Assembly: GCA_036186865.1 (NCBI GenBank)
Contig: AP025069.1
Location: forward strand, 18,398,017 to 18,462,016
Direction: 5' to 3'
Origin: Eustoma russellianum
Taxonomy: Eukaryota > Streptophyta > Magnoliopsida > Gentianales > Gentianaceae
Length of the DNA stretch: 64,000 nucleotides
This document shows positions 11,399 through 22,740 of this stretch, piece after piece (the first letter of the stretch is position 1; every line of letters begins with the position of its first letter). Position numbers and translations under genes: made by a program. The notes beneath the pieces were generated by a model. It made no database searches and was not told the origin of the DNA. It saw nothing but the letters and a program-made list of their open reading frames with translations.

Positions 11399-12718
11399 AC
11401 TAAAGGCTAGAAAAACATTCCTAGGACTTTGTCTCCTATTGCAAATTGATTTGAACCTCAGCTATGGCAAAGAACATCACAATGACACCCCTTGAACTGT
11501 AACCGTTTGTTCTTGGCTCAATTTATACCAACACCTCTTCCTCTTTGGTATTCCAACACATCTAAAGCCTCATTGAGACCCTAAGATGCTGTAAACCAAA
11601 AATGAAGTGAATACTAACAAGTTCTAGGCTATGAACTTGAAAGAAAACCGTTAAGTGGTCTTAAACTTCAACTAGCATAAGTTGAGAACTCCTTAAAGGA
11701 AATGTGATTGAAATGTGTTTGAAAATAGTTGTGTTTTACATTCAGGTTCCTATCTTACTTATACCAAACGAAAATGATAAAAGTACAAGTTTTAATGTAC
11801 AAAGTACAAGACTAAAATAAGGTGCTTGCTTTTGAACAACTTTGAGCAACTTTCGGTTCCAAGAAAAGCTGAATGGTTCTGCCGTGTATTCCTTGCTATT
11901 TTCAGCCTTCTTTTCTTGATCAATTTGATTGGATGATACATTGAGCAGCTTGCTTTGATTTTGTCCTTGATTGGTTGAAAGTGTGGCTTTGAATTTTCAA
12001 AGGATTAAGCTTTGATTCAGCCGTTTCCATGCTTGATTTCAGCCAGGTTTTTGATTGAATATTGCATTGAGCAGCTTGCTTAGAAATGCCTTTGATTGGT
12101 TGTATTTGAGGCTTTGAATATTCAACCCAATTATGCCTTCAACCAGCCGAATTCCTCATGGTTTGTGATTGGATCTTTTGTTGTGCAGCTTGCTGAATTT
12201 TCTTCACTTGTTTGTGATTGGTTTAAGCATTTACAAGACTCCTTCCTATTGGCTAATGATGTGAGCAGCTTGTTTCATCTTGTTTCAACGTGAAGAACAA
12301 ATTCAGTTTTGACATGGTTGCTTGTCACCTCTTTGCTTGTAAGCTACTTGGTTATCTCCTCTTTGCTTGAATAAAAAATTCAGGTTTTAGTTGCATCTTC
12401 AAGCTATGTACGTGTACCTGAAAGACAAGGCAATAATACAACACAAACTATCCTAAAACAAGGTTAACCAACCAACAATAATAAAAAGAACAACTAAAGA
12501 TATGTACAACACGTTTTTGATACAATTAGATCAAAGCTTGTATTATATAAACCCAATGGACATCATCTCTGCTTGGTTCATCCTCTTCATGCCTGTAAAG
12601 AAATGATTCAACACAATGTAACAATTTCTTAGCCATACTCCTTGTTATGGGACCTGTGTGGGGCATTGAGGTGTCATCGTCAGTGTTTGTATCCACAAGG
12701 TTAGGCTGTAGCTCATCA
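11399..12718 (-). mobile_element. Solo CRM-like LTR (family C type) in Sirevirus pol
   Basis: Plus-strand ends are TGATGAGCCAACTAAAG and GTAGCTCATCA, with a perfect 5-bp target duplication TTGTC at 11,394-11,398 and 12,719-12,723. The region near 12,545-12,660 aligns with family C LTRs (ACCCAATGGAC, CTTGTTATGGGACC). It splits the Sirevirus protease frame cleanly: the protein reads through if the LTR and one TSD are removed. No internal sequence remains. Confidence 0.93.
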
Positions 12719-12723
12719 TTGTC

Positions 12724-12930
12724 CTTTGTTGTTGTTACCGAATGTTACCTTTCCTATATTCTTAATATGTTCCAACTCAGTGAAAAGTTTGGGGTTGCCC
12801 GTCATATGCCGTGAACATCCACTATCTAAAAACCATTTAGTTTTAGATTCTTTGACTTTGCCTCCTTCTTGCATTCCATTCGATTTTCCTACAATGGAGA
12901 CAAAGTTTTAGGTACCCTTTACTTAGGTCC
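12724..12930 (-). pseudogene. Sirevirus aspartic protease
   Basis: The minus strand gives KTKWFLDSGCSRHMTG, NPKLFTELEHIKNIGKVTFG and then N-rich residues. This is the copia protease active-site D-S-G with the downstream H-M-T-G. It continues at 11,398 with VGKGTIGYPNTFQ after the solo LTR. The protease would cleave the Gag-Pol polyprotein. It is in frame locally, but the surrounding polyprotein is broken. Confidence 0.88.
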
Positions 12931-13614
12931 TTGAATGTTAGGGGCATCATCCTTGTGTACATACCCTTTCGGTATCCAAACTTGGATGTACCTTTTGGCA
13001 CATTTTAGCATAGTTATAATTGGAAAAATAAAGAGGATTAGCATATACAACCCACTTAAATGAAGATGCATTGTTATACATGTTGTACCTTTGTTTATAT
13101 GTACTATGTTGGGGCCGATTTTGATAGCTTATGTAAGGCATATGATTTTGTTTCTTATATAGTGCTATGTATGTATGTTCATATGCAATTCCAGAAGACT
13201 TATATGAGTGTTGCCTATACTTAGGTTCATAATAAGTTGGATGTATTTTATTATACCTAGTTACATTCGTATACATATAGGCATAATTTCTAGGTTGTCT
13301 ATATGCAAAATTTTGCCTAGTAGCACGTTGATATGTATGTGCTTTGTCAGTGCAGGTTGTATTTTTGCCTTAGAATAAACCGAAGAAGGAGTTGAAGAAG
13401 ATGTAGCAGGCAAAGTTGATTTCGTTGAATTGTATGGCAATTTTGTACTAGATGAAACAAACTTAGTATTTTTATCTTTCTTTACAGTTTCTTCTTTATA
13501 GCCTGACTCGGTTTTATCGTTATCATATTTTTGAGATGATATAAGTGTACCTAACATGTTTGTACCAGATTAAAATTGTTCTAACATTTCTAAGTTTAGT
13601 TTTGTCGATATAAG
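12931..13614 (-). pseudogene. Sirevirus gag-pol linker (coiled-coil tail to WIPKG)
   Basis: Read leftward it has MLGTLISSQKYDNDKT (the end of the coiled-coil tail; compare CILDRIISSEKHEKD in the gag-only copy), a Tyr-, His- and Asn-rich linker, and QVWIPKGYVHKDDAPNIQG just before the protease. The linker occupies several frames. The same WVPKG motif is where both gag-only relatives end their coding part, so this segment defines what the derivatives lost. It is cut at 13,614 by the gag-only element, with ATAAG (13,610-13,614) as the left target site. Confidence 0.8.
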
Positions 13615-16614
13615 TGTAGAGAAAAAAGGGTTTGAGTGATTACAAAATGCATGATTTAAATAACGTGTACTAAAGAAATGCATGACACATTTTATGACTT
13701 GACACGTTTTTGCATGAAACCTGCCTTATATAGTTCATATATAATGTTGTCGTACTAACGAACCATGAAGCTTTAAAACTTACATCAAATGGCGAACATT
13801 TGTTGTGTTTGAACTATTTTCAGGTGCCACCATTAATGAACCAAACTAGTTCACTAAGTGAAGTACTTAGTTAAATGAACTAAGTAGTTCATTAAATGGT
13901 GATATATTTGGAGAAGGCACAAAGACAACAAATTGAAGAATGGAAAGTTTTCTCCACTCCTTATACACGCCTTTTATATATATATATTTTTTTATATATT
14001 CAGATTTTTTAAAAGGCACTATACACATATATTCCAACGTACTACCGACACGTTATATATTTTACAAATGTACGTTAACGTCACACTACTAAATTTACCT
14101 CATATTTATGAGTATATTCAGGTCTTATATCATATGAAATAAGTCATGGTGATGACAAAATTATTACGACACGTTACAATGTTCTAAACAAAAAATTGTC
14201 GTATCGGGTGAATACCGAAACTTCGCCAACATGTCACGTACTTACCATATATAGATGGCCAGCCCCTACACTTCAAAAATGACCAAAAATTTCGTGGTCT
14301 ACATGTTATATTCATCTATGAAATCATTCCATGTTGGCACACACAAATCACCCCCAATTAACGCCAAATTGTGGAGATTTCAAATTCAACAATTTTAGCA
14401 CATGTAAGGTGCCACTTTACTTAGCCATGAGAGCTGAATATTAAAGTTTAATTTATATATATTATGTGTAACATAATAAATATAACATGTGCAAAAAGTT
14501 TGAATTTAATTGGAGAAAAATCGAGTAATCGCCAAACGTCAAAAATTCGGTTTTCTACGAACACGACACATGAAACGTTTTTGGAATGACATATAACATG
14601 TATCTAGACACTTTTTACATACTCTATACATTCTAAAGTGTTCTAAAAAAATCAATTAAGGCCTGATTGGAATATACCATATGTGTATAATTATTGTGCA
14701 CTATTTTACAAAGTTCGCAAAAATAAATTCAGCACATGTACAACCATTGTCACACGCCACTTCAGCCTTGTTGGAGCATATGTGGAGCTTTCTTGGCATC
14801 TTGATTGGCCAAGAATGAAGTATACAAGGTTGGTGACATAAAGGAAGGAGCTACACAAGGTAATATTTCAAACTATGTCACATTTGTAACACATGCTGAA
14901 AATTTCAGCATGTGCATCTTGAGCTGGCCAAAATTTACATACTGAATGTTGATTTATTTGCCTCTTTGAATTAAATGGATTAATTGGAAGATAAAATGGC
15001 AATGCTTTAAAGATGTTATGGAAATATTGTGATGATATTTTGAAATATCACACATGCTGAAAATTTCAGCATGTGTGGAATATACTTGGCCGAATTTTTG
15101 GTCTTGGGATTCAACATATTTGATTCTTTATTTTCAAGGGATAATCTAATACCTACATGGCAATATTTTGAATATGGTGTGAATATCACACATGCTGAAA
15201 TTTCAACATGTGAAAAGAATGCATATGGCCGATTTTTTGGTAGTAAATGGTGATAAATTGTCTTGCAAAATTTATGGAATTTATTATGTGACTTATGGCA
15301 ACATTCTTATAGCTAATTGGCACATGTTTTTAAATGTTATTTTAAGATTTATCTAGTCATCAAATGATGACAACTTTCATCCAATCAATGAGTTCCAAGT
15401 AAGCAAGGCTATAATGGTCATCCCATGAGGAGTTGCCAAGTAAGCAAGTGAATGCCACAATGATGCAAGATATTCTTCCATGGACTTAAAATACAATTTT
15501 CAAAGGAAAACACAAGGCAATAGGGGGCGGCCATATGGAGTTAAAAAGAGGAGAAGAAGAGAAAATCAAAAACAAGAAAAGTCTTACAAGTCCAAGAGAG
15601 CAAAAACGTTTCTACACTTTTCTTCTATACTTCTTTCTTTCTTCTCTCTCAAAGCCTATTGTATACATATTCATACATATTGTATAGGATTCATATAAAC
15701 CACCATACACGCTATATCATTGTGAAAGATTGATCAAGGTGCGATCAATCTTGCATTCGATAGGTGGTGGTGTTTGTGATCATTGTAATCACTTACAAGG
15801 TTTGTAAAGGGTTGGAGTGGGTGTGTTACTCCATCAACCCTGTGTGGTAAGGTGTTTAATGTTTTGTGATTAGTGATAACTGAGGAAGGAGTCCTCGAAG
15901 ACTGGAGTAGGTTGATTTAACCGAACCAGTATAAAATTACTTGTGTTCTTTACTTTTCAGCACTTACTTTCAGTTTCCTGCACAGTGCATCATTTTCATC
16001 ATGTTCTTAAAAACTGTAAACGAACTTCAAAAATAACCAAACCTTCCAGAAACATAGCCACACGTTTTAAGGTTCTTTTGGCGCAAGTTTGAAGTATTTT
16101 GGACAAGTATAAGTCATCCAAACGTCAAAAGTTCTGAAACCAGTGCAGTCTGATTTTCAGGCTTGCAAAGGTTGAGACTTTGAACGTATTTGACTAACTT
16201 CCGAAAGGACTTTTTCAAAACTGTTTCAACCATATTAAATAAACATAATAAGGGCTTTGTCATTAAATTTTCAGAGCATTTGGAGTCACGGTTTAATCGG
16301 AATTAATTTTTCAATTCAGACTACCGTTTCTGGCAGATTTGCGTAATCTGACCACCAACGATTTTAAAGGGGTTAAAGGTTGAATTATAATCTGAAATTT
16401 TTAGGACATACTCAGAACATCTAAGACTAAGATCTCTCCGAATTTCAGAATTTTTGAAGACCTGTAACCTAGATTTCAAAACGTTTTAAAATAGGTCCTG
16501 AAAACAGAAACTATTTTCAGAAGTTGGGTTTTTGGTTTAAAACAATTTCAAAAACCAAATTTTCCGCATCCACTATTCAATCCCCCCTCCTAGTGGTGCC
16601 TTACAGATCCTACA
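13615..16614 (+). repeat. 5' LTR of gag-only element copy 1
   Basis: 3.0 kb, TGTAGAGAAAAAAGGG ... ACAGATCCTACA. It contains a GAACTA/TAGTTC inverted-repeat cluster at 13,835-13,900 and three hairpin palindromes at 14,890, 15,051 and 15,189. It is homologous end to end with the LTRs at 40,065-43,004 and 44,189-47,251 (opposite strand). Confidence 0.9.
14890..15212 (+). repeat. Three CACATGCTGAAA hairpin palindromes in the LTR
   Basis: Palindromes with arms CACATGCTGAA / TTCAGCATGTG lie at 14,890-14,914 and 15,051-15,075, and a weaker one at 15,189-15,212 (one changed base in the right arm). Spacing is 161 and 138 bp. The last two are followed closely by a GGCCGA(A)TTTTTTGG word. Equivalent triplets occur in the other complete LTRs of the family, so they are a family trait. 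Confidence 0.88.
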
Positions 16615-16616
16615 AG

Positions 16617-16630
16617 TGGTATCAGGGAGC
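16617..16630 (+). other. Primer-binding site, initiator tRNA-Met type
   Basis: TGGTATCAGGGAGC begins 3 bases after the LTR end. It matches TGGTATCAGAGC, the complement of the 3' end of plant initiator tRNA-Met, except for an inserted G. This is where minus-strand DNA synthesis would start. Confidence 0.85.
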
Positions 16631-16670
16631 AGACACACTCACGATAAGGAGATCCAACGATCCTAGTGAG

Positions 16671-18323
16671 ATGGCAACCACTAGCTACAAAACCGTGCAA
16701 GAAGGAATGTCTACCGTAAGGCCTCCTCTTTTTGATGGCGAGTCCTTTATTCAATGGAAATTAAGAATGAAACTTTTTCTTATAGCTATTGATATTGATC
16801 TATGGTCCATCATAGAAGACGGTCCATTTGTTCCTTATAAGTTGTCTATTGTTGATGGTGTCACACTAGAGGTTATAAAAATGAAACAAGAATACACTAG
16901 TGATGACAAAAAGAAGTTGAGTATGAATGCTAAAGCCATGCAACTACTCTTAAACGGTCTAAGCAAATGTGAATCTAGTTATATATCAAATTGCTCTAGT
17001 GCTCAAGAGATGTGGAGAATTCTTGAAATGAAACATGAAGGGACTAGCCAAGTAAAGGAGTCCAAGATCAATGTACTTGAGTCTTTTAAATTGTTGCCAA
17101 ATGAGTCTATTGTTGAGATGGATTTACGATTGACTAACATCTATAATTCTCTTGAATATCTTGGCAAAGCTTTTTCTACGCAGGAAAAGGTCCAGAAGGT
17201 AATACGAAGTCTTCCATCTGAATGGGACCCTAAAGTCATAGCAATAGAGGAAAATAAAGAAACCAAATTAATAAAAATGAAGGAACTAATCGGATCTTTA
17301 AAGGTATATGAAAACAAACTCACTTTAAGAAATTCCGAGTCTATTTCAAAAAATGATAAGGCTATAGCATTTAAATCAAATGAACACGTCGTAGATGATA
17401 GTGACACAGATTCCAATGATGAGGATTTAATCACGATGGCTAAAAGATTAAGAAAAATATTGAGAAAATCGATTAAAAATAAACATAAGTCTACTTCATC
17501 TAAGGATCATAGAAATAAAAATAAGGAAATAAAGTGTTATGAATGTGGACAACCTGGACACTTGTTATATGATTGTCCGAACAAGGACAAACAAACGAAC
17601 AAATACCTTGACAAAGACCGACCAAAACTAGACTCGTCTCAGAACCTAAACAAAGGAGAAGAGCCTTCAAAGCCTCCACTTGGAGTGACACATCCGACTC
17701 TGAGACTGACGATACGGAAGAACAAAAGGCACAAGTATGCTTTACATCTAAAGGCATCAATTGAGGTATCTTCCGACTCTGATTCTGATTCTGAATGTTC
17801 TTACGATTAGTTATTTAGTCAATATTTAGAGTTGCATAAGTTCTCAAAGACTCTTGCAAAAGAAAAGAAGCGATTAATTGAAGACAAGAAATTGTTAGAA
17901 TCTTCTAACACAAATCTTGTGTCTCAATTAAAGGATTCAAAAGAAGAGTCGTCCTGCATCATAAATTCATTAAAGTCTAAAATTTCATCATTGACATCTG
18001 AGAACACTGAACTGAAAGCCGAGATTTCAAAGTTGAAATCAAGAAACGAAGATCTAGAAAACACTAGAAAACAATTCGATACGAATACTTGTATTCTAGA
18101 TCGTATTATCTCTTCTGAGAAGCATGAAAAAGATAAAAGTGGAGTAGGATACATTGAAGAGAATAAAATACAAAATAAGGCTACAAAATTGATTTTATCT
18201 ACATATATGAAACCGCATGAAACTATACAACCTAAGAAGAAGACTAGTACATCACTCATCTCATCTCATCGTGCTTCTTATTCTTCATATCATACAAAGT
18301 GCAATCATGTGCCATATAGATAA
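16671..18323 (+). pseudogene. Sirevirus-type Gag with CCHC knuckle and coiled-coil tail
   Basis: ATG at 16,671 (MATTSYKT) was chosen because copy 2 starts with the similar MATTSDKT. Residues about 17-230 form a copia Gag (UBN2-like) domain with FDGESFIQWKLRMKLFL. CYECGQPGHLLYDC (residues 289-302) is a CX2CX4HX4C knuckle for RNA binding. The acidic SSDSDSDSECSYD follows, then an in-frame TAG at 17,808-17,810. The same frame continues to 18,323 as a Lys/Glu-rich coiled coil (EKKRLIEDKKLLESSN). Between about 17,660 and 17,764 the ancestral reading (WSDTSDSETDD) lies in another frame, so two compensating indels keep the frame open. The protein would form the virus-like particle. The stop makes it a 379-residue product lacking the tail. 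Confidence 0.9.
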
Positions 18324-18676
18324 GAAACAAAGCCATTGATGCATATGCGCCATTCATATCATAAAAATGTATCTAGATCACGCCCCGTGCATGCAAACTG
18401 AAATGCATATCAAAAACGAAAACTATACTATATGCATGATGGGATTCTCAGCCAAAGGCCAAACGCATTTGCCCATAAGTATATTATGTTGTTCCTTCAT
18501 CACCTTTCCCACCTTTTGGAAGACCTAGAAAGGTCACCCAAATTTGGGTACCAAAAGGGACATTCTCAAAGGGTTGAATAAATAACCCTTAAAGACGCAC
18601 TTTTGACATTATTTGAAATGCATGATTTTTTGCTATCTTCATCTTTACATGCGCTTTTGATTATCTTTCCAAAATA
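18324..18676 (+). pseudogene. Remnant gag-pol linker ending at WVPKG
   Basis: After the coiled-coil frame stops, fragments such as HMRHSYHKNVSRSRPVHAN and, in another frame, PPFGRPRKVTQIWVPKGTFS remain, ending in a stop at about 18,585. In a complete Sirevirus this motif leads into the protease. Here the sequence goes straight to polypurine tracts, which marks the pol deletion point shared with copy 2. Confidence 0.75.
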
Positions 18677-18851
18677 AAGGGGGAGAGAGTGCATGAATTC
18701 AGGGGGAGAAATAGAGATTGATGGCAAAATCAAGGGGGAGAAAATTCAAAATTCAAAATTCAAAATTTGAATTTGTGCATGATTAGAGGGGGAGCGACAA
18801 AATTTAAATCAAGAACTTAGGATATTTTGTAAATCATCAAAAGAGGAAGAT
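18677..18851 (+). other. Array of five polypurine tracts
   Basis: AAAGGGGGAGAGAG (18,677), AGGGGGAGAA (18,701), AAGGGGGAGAA (18,733), AGAGGGGGAGCG (18,785) and AAAAGAGGAAGAT ending at the LTR (18,851). The repeated AGGGGGAG motif is a Sirevirus signature. The tract touching the LTR is the likely functional primer. Confidence 0.85.
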
Positions 18852-20039
18852 TGTAGGGAAAAAGGGGTTTGAGTGATTACAAAATGCATTATTTAAATAA
18901 CGTGTAATAAAGAAATGAATGACACGTTTTACGACTTGACGTGTTTTTGCATGAAACATGTCTTATATAGTTCATATATAATGTTGTCGTACTAACGAGC
19001 CATGAAGCTTTAAAGCTTACATCAAATGGCGAACATTTGTTGTGTTTGAACTATTTTCAGGTGCCACCATTAATGAACTAAACTAGTTCACCAAGTGAAG
19101 TACTTAGTTAAATGAACTAAGTAGTTCATTAAATGGTGATATATTTGGAGAAGACACAAAGACAACAAATTTAAGAATGAAAAGATTTCTCCACTCTTTA
19201 TACACGCCATTTATATATATTTTTATATATATTCAGATTTTTTAAAGGGCACTATACACATATATTCCAACGTACTACCGACAAGTTATATATTTCACAA
19301 ACGTACGTTAACGTCACACCACTAAATTTACCTCATATTTATGAATATATTCAGGTCTTATATCATATCATATAATTCATGGTGATGACAAAATTATGAC
19401 GATACGTTACAAGGTTCTAAACTAAAAATTGTCGTATCGGGTGAATACCGAAACTTCGCCAACGTGTCACGTACTTGCCATATATAGATGGCCAGCCCCT
19501 ACACTTCAAAAATGACCAGAAATGTTGTGGTCTACATCTTATATTCATCCATGAAATCATTCCATGTTGGCACACACAAATCACCCCCAATTAAGGCCAA
19601 ATTATGGAGATTTCAAAATTCAACAATTTTAGCACATGTAAGGCGCCACTTTACTCAGCCATGAGAGCTGAATATTAAAGTTCAATTTATGTATATTATG
19701 TGTAACATAATTTGTATAACATGTGCAAAAAGTTAGAATTTAATCGGAGAGAAATAAGGTAATCGACAAGCGTCAAAAATTCGGTTTTCTACGAACACGA
19801 CACATGGAACGTTTTTGGGATGACATATAACATGTATCTAGACACTTTTTACATAGTCTATACATTCTAAAGTGTTCCAGAAAAATCAATTAAGGGCTGA
19901 TTGGAACATACCATATGTATGTAATTATTGTGCACTATTTTACAAAGTTTGCAAAAATAAATTCAGCACATGTACAACCATTGTCACACGCCACTTCAAC
20001 CTTATTGGAGCATATGTGGAGCTTTGTTGGATCTTGATT
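18852..20039 (+). repeat. 3' LTR of gag-only element copy 1, truncated
   Basis: Begins TGTAGGGAAAAAGGGG and follows the 5' LTR for 1,188 of 3,000 bases, to GGAGCTTTGTTGGATCTTGATT. A Tekay-like LTR end starts at 20,040. The missing 1.8 kb does not reappear to the right. Confidence 0.9.
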
Positions 20040-22740
20040 TGTAGCGCCCCGCATCCCAGCCTAGCCGGAATCGGTGCACCTGTCGTACTTCACTAAGGAG
20101 AGTACCAGGCGTCGATCAATAACGTATCGTAATCCACGATAAAATGCATGGATTTCCGTGCTTACGCGTCATCAGGTAAGCGAAACCGTAGCAGAATTAA
20201 AACCTCAAATTAAAAACGTCTACGAAATCATTCATAGTTTTACAACCCAAATCAAATGTACCGAAATTCTCAAAAGTAGATGTTTCCCATCACAATTACA
20301 TAATCAGTCATCAGTCACAACCGGCAAGTCATGTCTCCTAATCCATCCATCCTTCGTTGTCCTCACGGGTAGGGGACCCTAGGTTCATCCTCAATCCATT
20401 CTACCTTGTTCCCTGCAACTTCTGGGAGGAACAATAGGGGTGAGTGACAAAGTCACCAGCAAGTATACTATAATAATCGAGGATTAAATGGAACATACAA
20501 GAACCGAACCCCAAAAATTTCGGTTTAGAAACATACCTGTCCTCCATCCAATACCCGCTAGTGATCAACACTTAATGCGTCAAGATCATAACTTACACAA
20601 GATCGTTAATTAATAAAGAACATAATAATAAAAGACCGCAACTTGCATAAATTCGTAACATATCAAGGATCATTATTAAATAAGGTCATAGTTAGGAACT
20701 ACTAAGTTATAACAACTTAGTCTAAGTATCATGTGTCACTACACGATGACTCAATAAATGTGACATGCATACATATGTACGTGTGATGCATCATGATAAA
20801 AATGAGAATATGATCCTTCGTGCTTTTCTTTCAAAATATCATCGTTAAGAAAACAATATAGTGTTCAAATCTATTTTTCCGGATCTGAGGCGGTCACGTC
20901 TCCCCTTCGAATCTATTATTCCTGGATTCGGAACGGTAACGTCATCACTTATCGGGTCTATTCTCTCCGAGCCCGAACGGTCCATATCAGGTCTATTCTC
21001 TTCAGGCCTTAACGGTCAATATCATCAGATCAATTAACCCCGGATCTGGGCAGGTCTTTACTGTCCAGTAAACATACACACACGGTACAGGTAGGAAGCG
21101 TTCTTTTTAAAACAGAATCTTTTCTTTTAAAAAACGCTTTTCATCTTTCGCTCGCATAAAAATCAATCCCATAAATCATGTAAATGACGATGATGCAATG
21201 CATGACATGTATTATGCAAACCATGACATAATGCGTTACATATACACGTTCGTACAACTCATTCTTTATGCTGAAAAAATTTCAGCCTTATCAATCCTTA
21301 TACACGGCCTTAATCCCTTATGCTTAGGCCCACCATCATGAGTGATTGTAATACATACGCATAAAATGTCATTTATATTCATAATAGAATTCTTGTGACG
21401 ATATAAAATGCGTAAGACACTTAGTTGATTAGTTACGAAATAAGGCTGCTGAATTTTGGCGATACAACGCCCCTTTCTCTTTTGTCTTTCGTGTGAGCCC
21501 ATTAAACCTCTTTTAATTTGGGCCGGCTTTGGGAAAACTATTATAAACGTTCCATTAATTGGTGATTGTGAGCCCAAGTTGTATAACTAGCCTAAGCCCA
21601 TTCGAACAAGGCCTTATAATAAGTTCCTCAATTCTGCCCAAAATCTCAGATTAGTGACACCCACTTATTTATGGTGTTTACCCTTCAATTAGTCATTCTA
21701 AAATAGGTGGCTTACATAGAAGGGTTCACATATGTCTTAAGTAGTTGGTAAATAAATTTCGCGGATTTATAATATCGTTAGAGGTATCATTTATTCTTTT
21801 TCCTAAAACCGTTACATGCTGATTTTTGGATTGACCGATTTTACTACAAATTTTAGTGTGACCACACCGTAAATCCTTTTTTAGAAATTCCAGCTCTCGA
21901 GCTTAGTAAACACCTAGGGCTAGTATCCTGCCAAAAATTAGCCCAATTGCATATTTCTAAGGTCTATTTCCTGGTTACTCAATATGTCATATAAAATCTG
22001 TCTAGCCCAGTAACATTTCCAGCGTGACCAGTTTTAGTTAACGGCGCGTCCGGACACGCACTGACGTGTTCACTTCCAAAAGATGCATTGCGTTATAACG
22101 AGTCCAACGCAACTGGTTTGAGGTCAATCGGAGTTAAAACGAAGATTTTATTGAGGTTTGAAGGAAATAAGAATTAATTGAAAAAAAATAAAATAAACGT
22201 ATTTTCCAGGTCAGCCAGGTCAGGCCGACCCAGATTTCTAGTCTGACCCGCCAGGCTGACCCGGTTTCTGGTTTGGGTTGGTCCGAAAAGTTTAAAAAAA
22301 CAAAAAAAAAGAGGAGGGAAGGAATGGACCGGACCTGGCTGCCGGACTGGGCCGGATGGCCAGCGGACCGGACCAAGACAGCAGGCCGGGCCCAAAATCG
22401 AATTTAATTAAAAAGAAAAGAAATTCCAGAAATTAATTTCTGAAATGATTAAATAATGAATAATTAATTAAAATTAGTTTGAAATTCTAGAAAAATATAT
22501 TTAATAATTAGAAAATTCTAAATAAATTTCAGAAAATATAAAATATTAAAATTAAATTATTTCCGCCTAATTTCTGAATTTTGGAAAATTTAAGTAATTA
22601 AAAATAAATAGTAATAAATAGAATTAAATAAGAGAAAATAAGAAAAAATAGTAGAAAATTCTGGGAAAGTAATACAAGCTAAGGAAAAATAAAAGTGGTG
22701 ATAAATAACAACTTTTCAATATTCAGAAAATTTACGTAAC
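20040..22740 (-). mobile_element. Tekay-like LTR, minus strand
   Basis: Starts TGTAGCGCCCCGCATCCC. Its first 58 bases are the near-exact reverse complement of 24,857-24,914, which is directly followed by a primer-binding site, so 20,040 is the 3' end of a minus-strand LTR. The plant LTR word GGGGTGAGTGAC lies about 390 bp in, the mirror of GTCACTCACCCC near 23,320. A repeat array spans 20,870-21,070. The other end is not clear; I place it near 22,740 where the head-to-head LTR seems to begin. The short frames near 22,134-22,395 come from GC-rich GGTC/GACC words and are not genes. Confidence 0.6.
20870..21070. repeat. ~45-bp repeat array in Tekay-like LTR
   Basis: Degenerate units with TCCGGATCTGAGGCGGTCAC-like words (CCGGATCTGAGG, CCTGGATTCGGAACGGTAAC, CTCCGAGCCCGAACGGTC, TTCAGGCCTTAACGGTCA, CCCCGGATCTGGGCAGGTC) recur about every 45 bp. 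It occupies the same LTR position as unrelated arrays in sister LTRs. Confidence 0.65.

Larger units (their letters stand above)
6400..13614 (-). mobile_element. Decayed autonomous Sirevirus (copia), 5' part missing
   Basis: Order read on the minus strand: gag-pol linker (13,614-12,931), protease (12,930-12,724), a foreign solo LTR (12,718-11,399), rest of protease and integrase (11,398-10,086), RT (10,085-9,000), RNase H (8,999-8,347), a spacer with polypurine tracts (8,330-7,991), and the 3' LTR (7,990-6,400). Integrase before RT makes it Ty1/copia; C-rich blocks (GGGGGAGA on the coding strand) before the LTR are a Sirevirus trait. Gag and the 5' LTR are not seen to the right, where a gag-only relative and Tekay-like LTRs follow. 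The sequence left of the 3' LTR is AAGAA (6,395-6,399), one half of a target duplication whose partner is lost. Confidence 0.85.
13615..20039 (+). mobile_element. Gag-only Sirevirus-derived non-autonomous element (copy 1)
   Basis: Layout: 5' LTR 13,615-16,614, primer-binding site at 16,617, gag 16,671-18,323, linker remnant to 18,585, polypurine tracts 18,677-18,850, and 3' LTR from 18,852, truncated at 20,039 by a Tekay-like LTR. No protease, integrase, RT or RNase H is present; coding ends just past IWVPKGTFSKG, the gag-pol linker motif. The same architecture recurs at 40,065-47,251. By eye about ten differences separate the two LTR starts over about 110 bases, so this copy is old. It resembles published gag-only (TR-GAG) elements. 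It must have relied on an autonomous Sirevirus for enzymes. Confidence 0.88.

Noticed and set aside
22134..22395. Two overlapping minus-strand open frames of 73-80 codons
   Set aside because: Caused by GC-rich GGTC/GACC words in an LTR; no domain.
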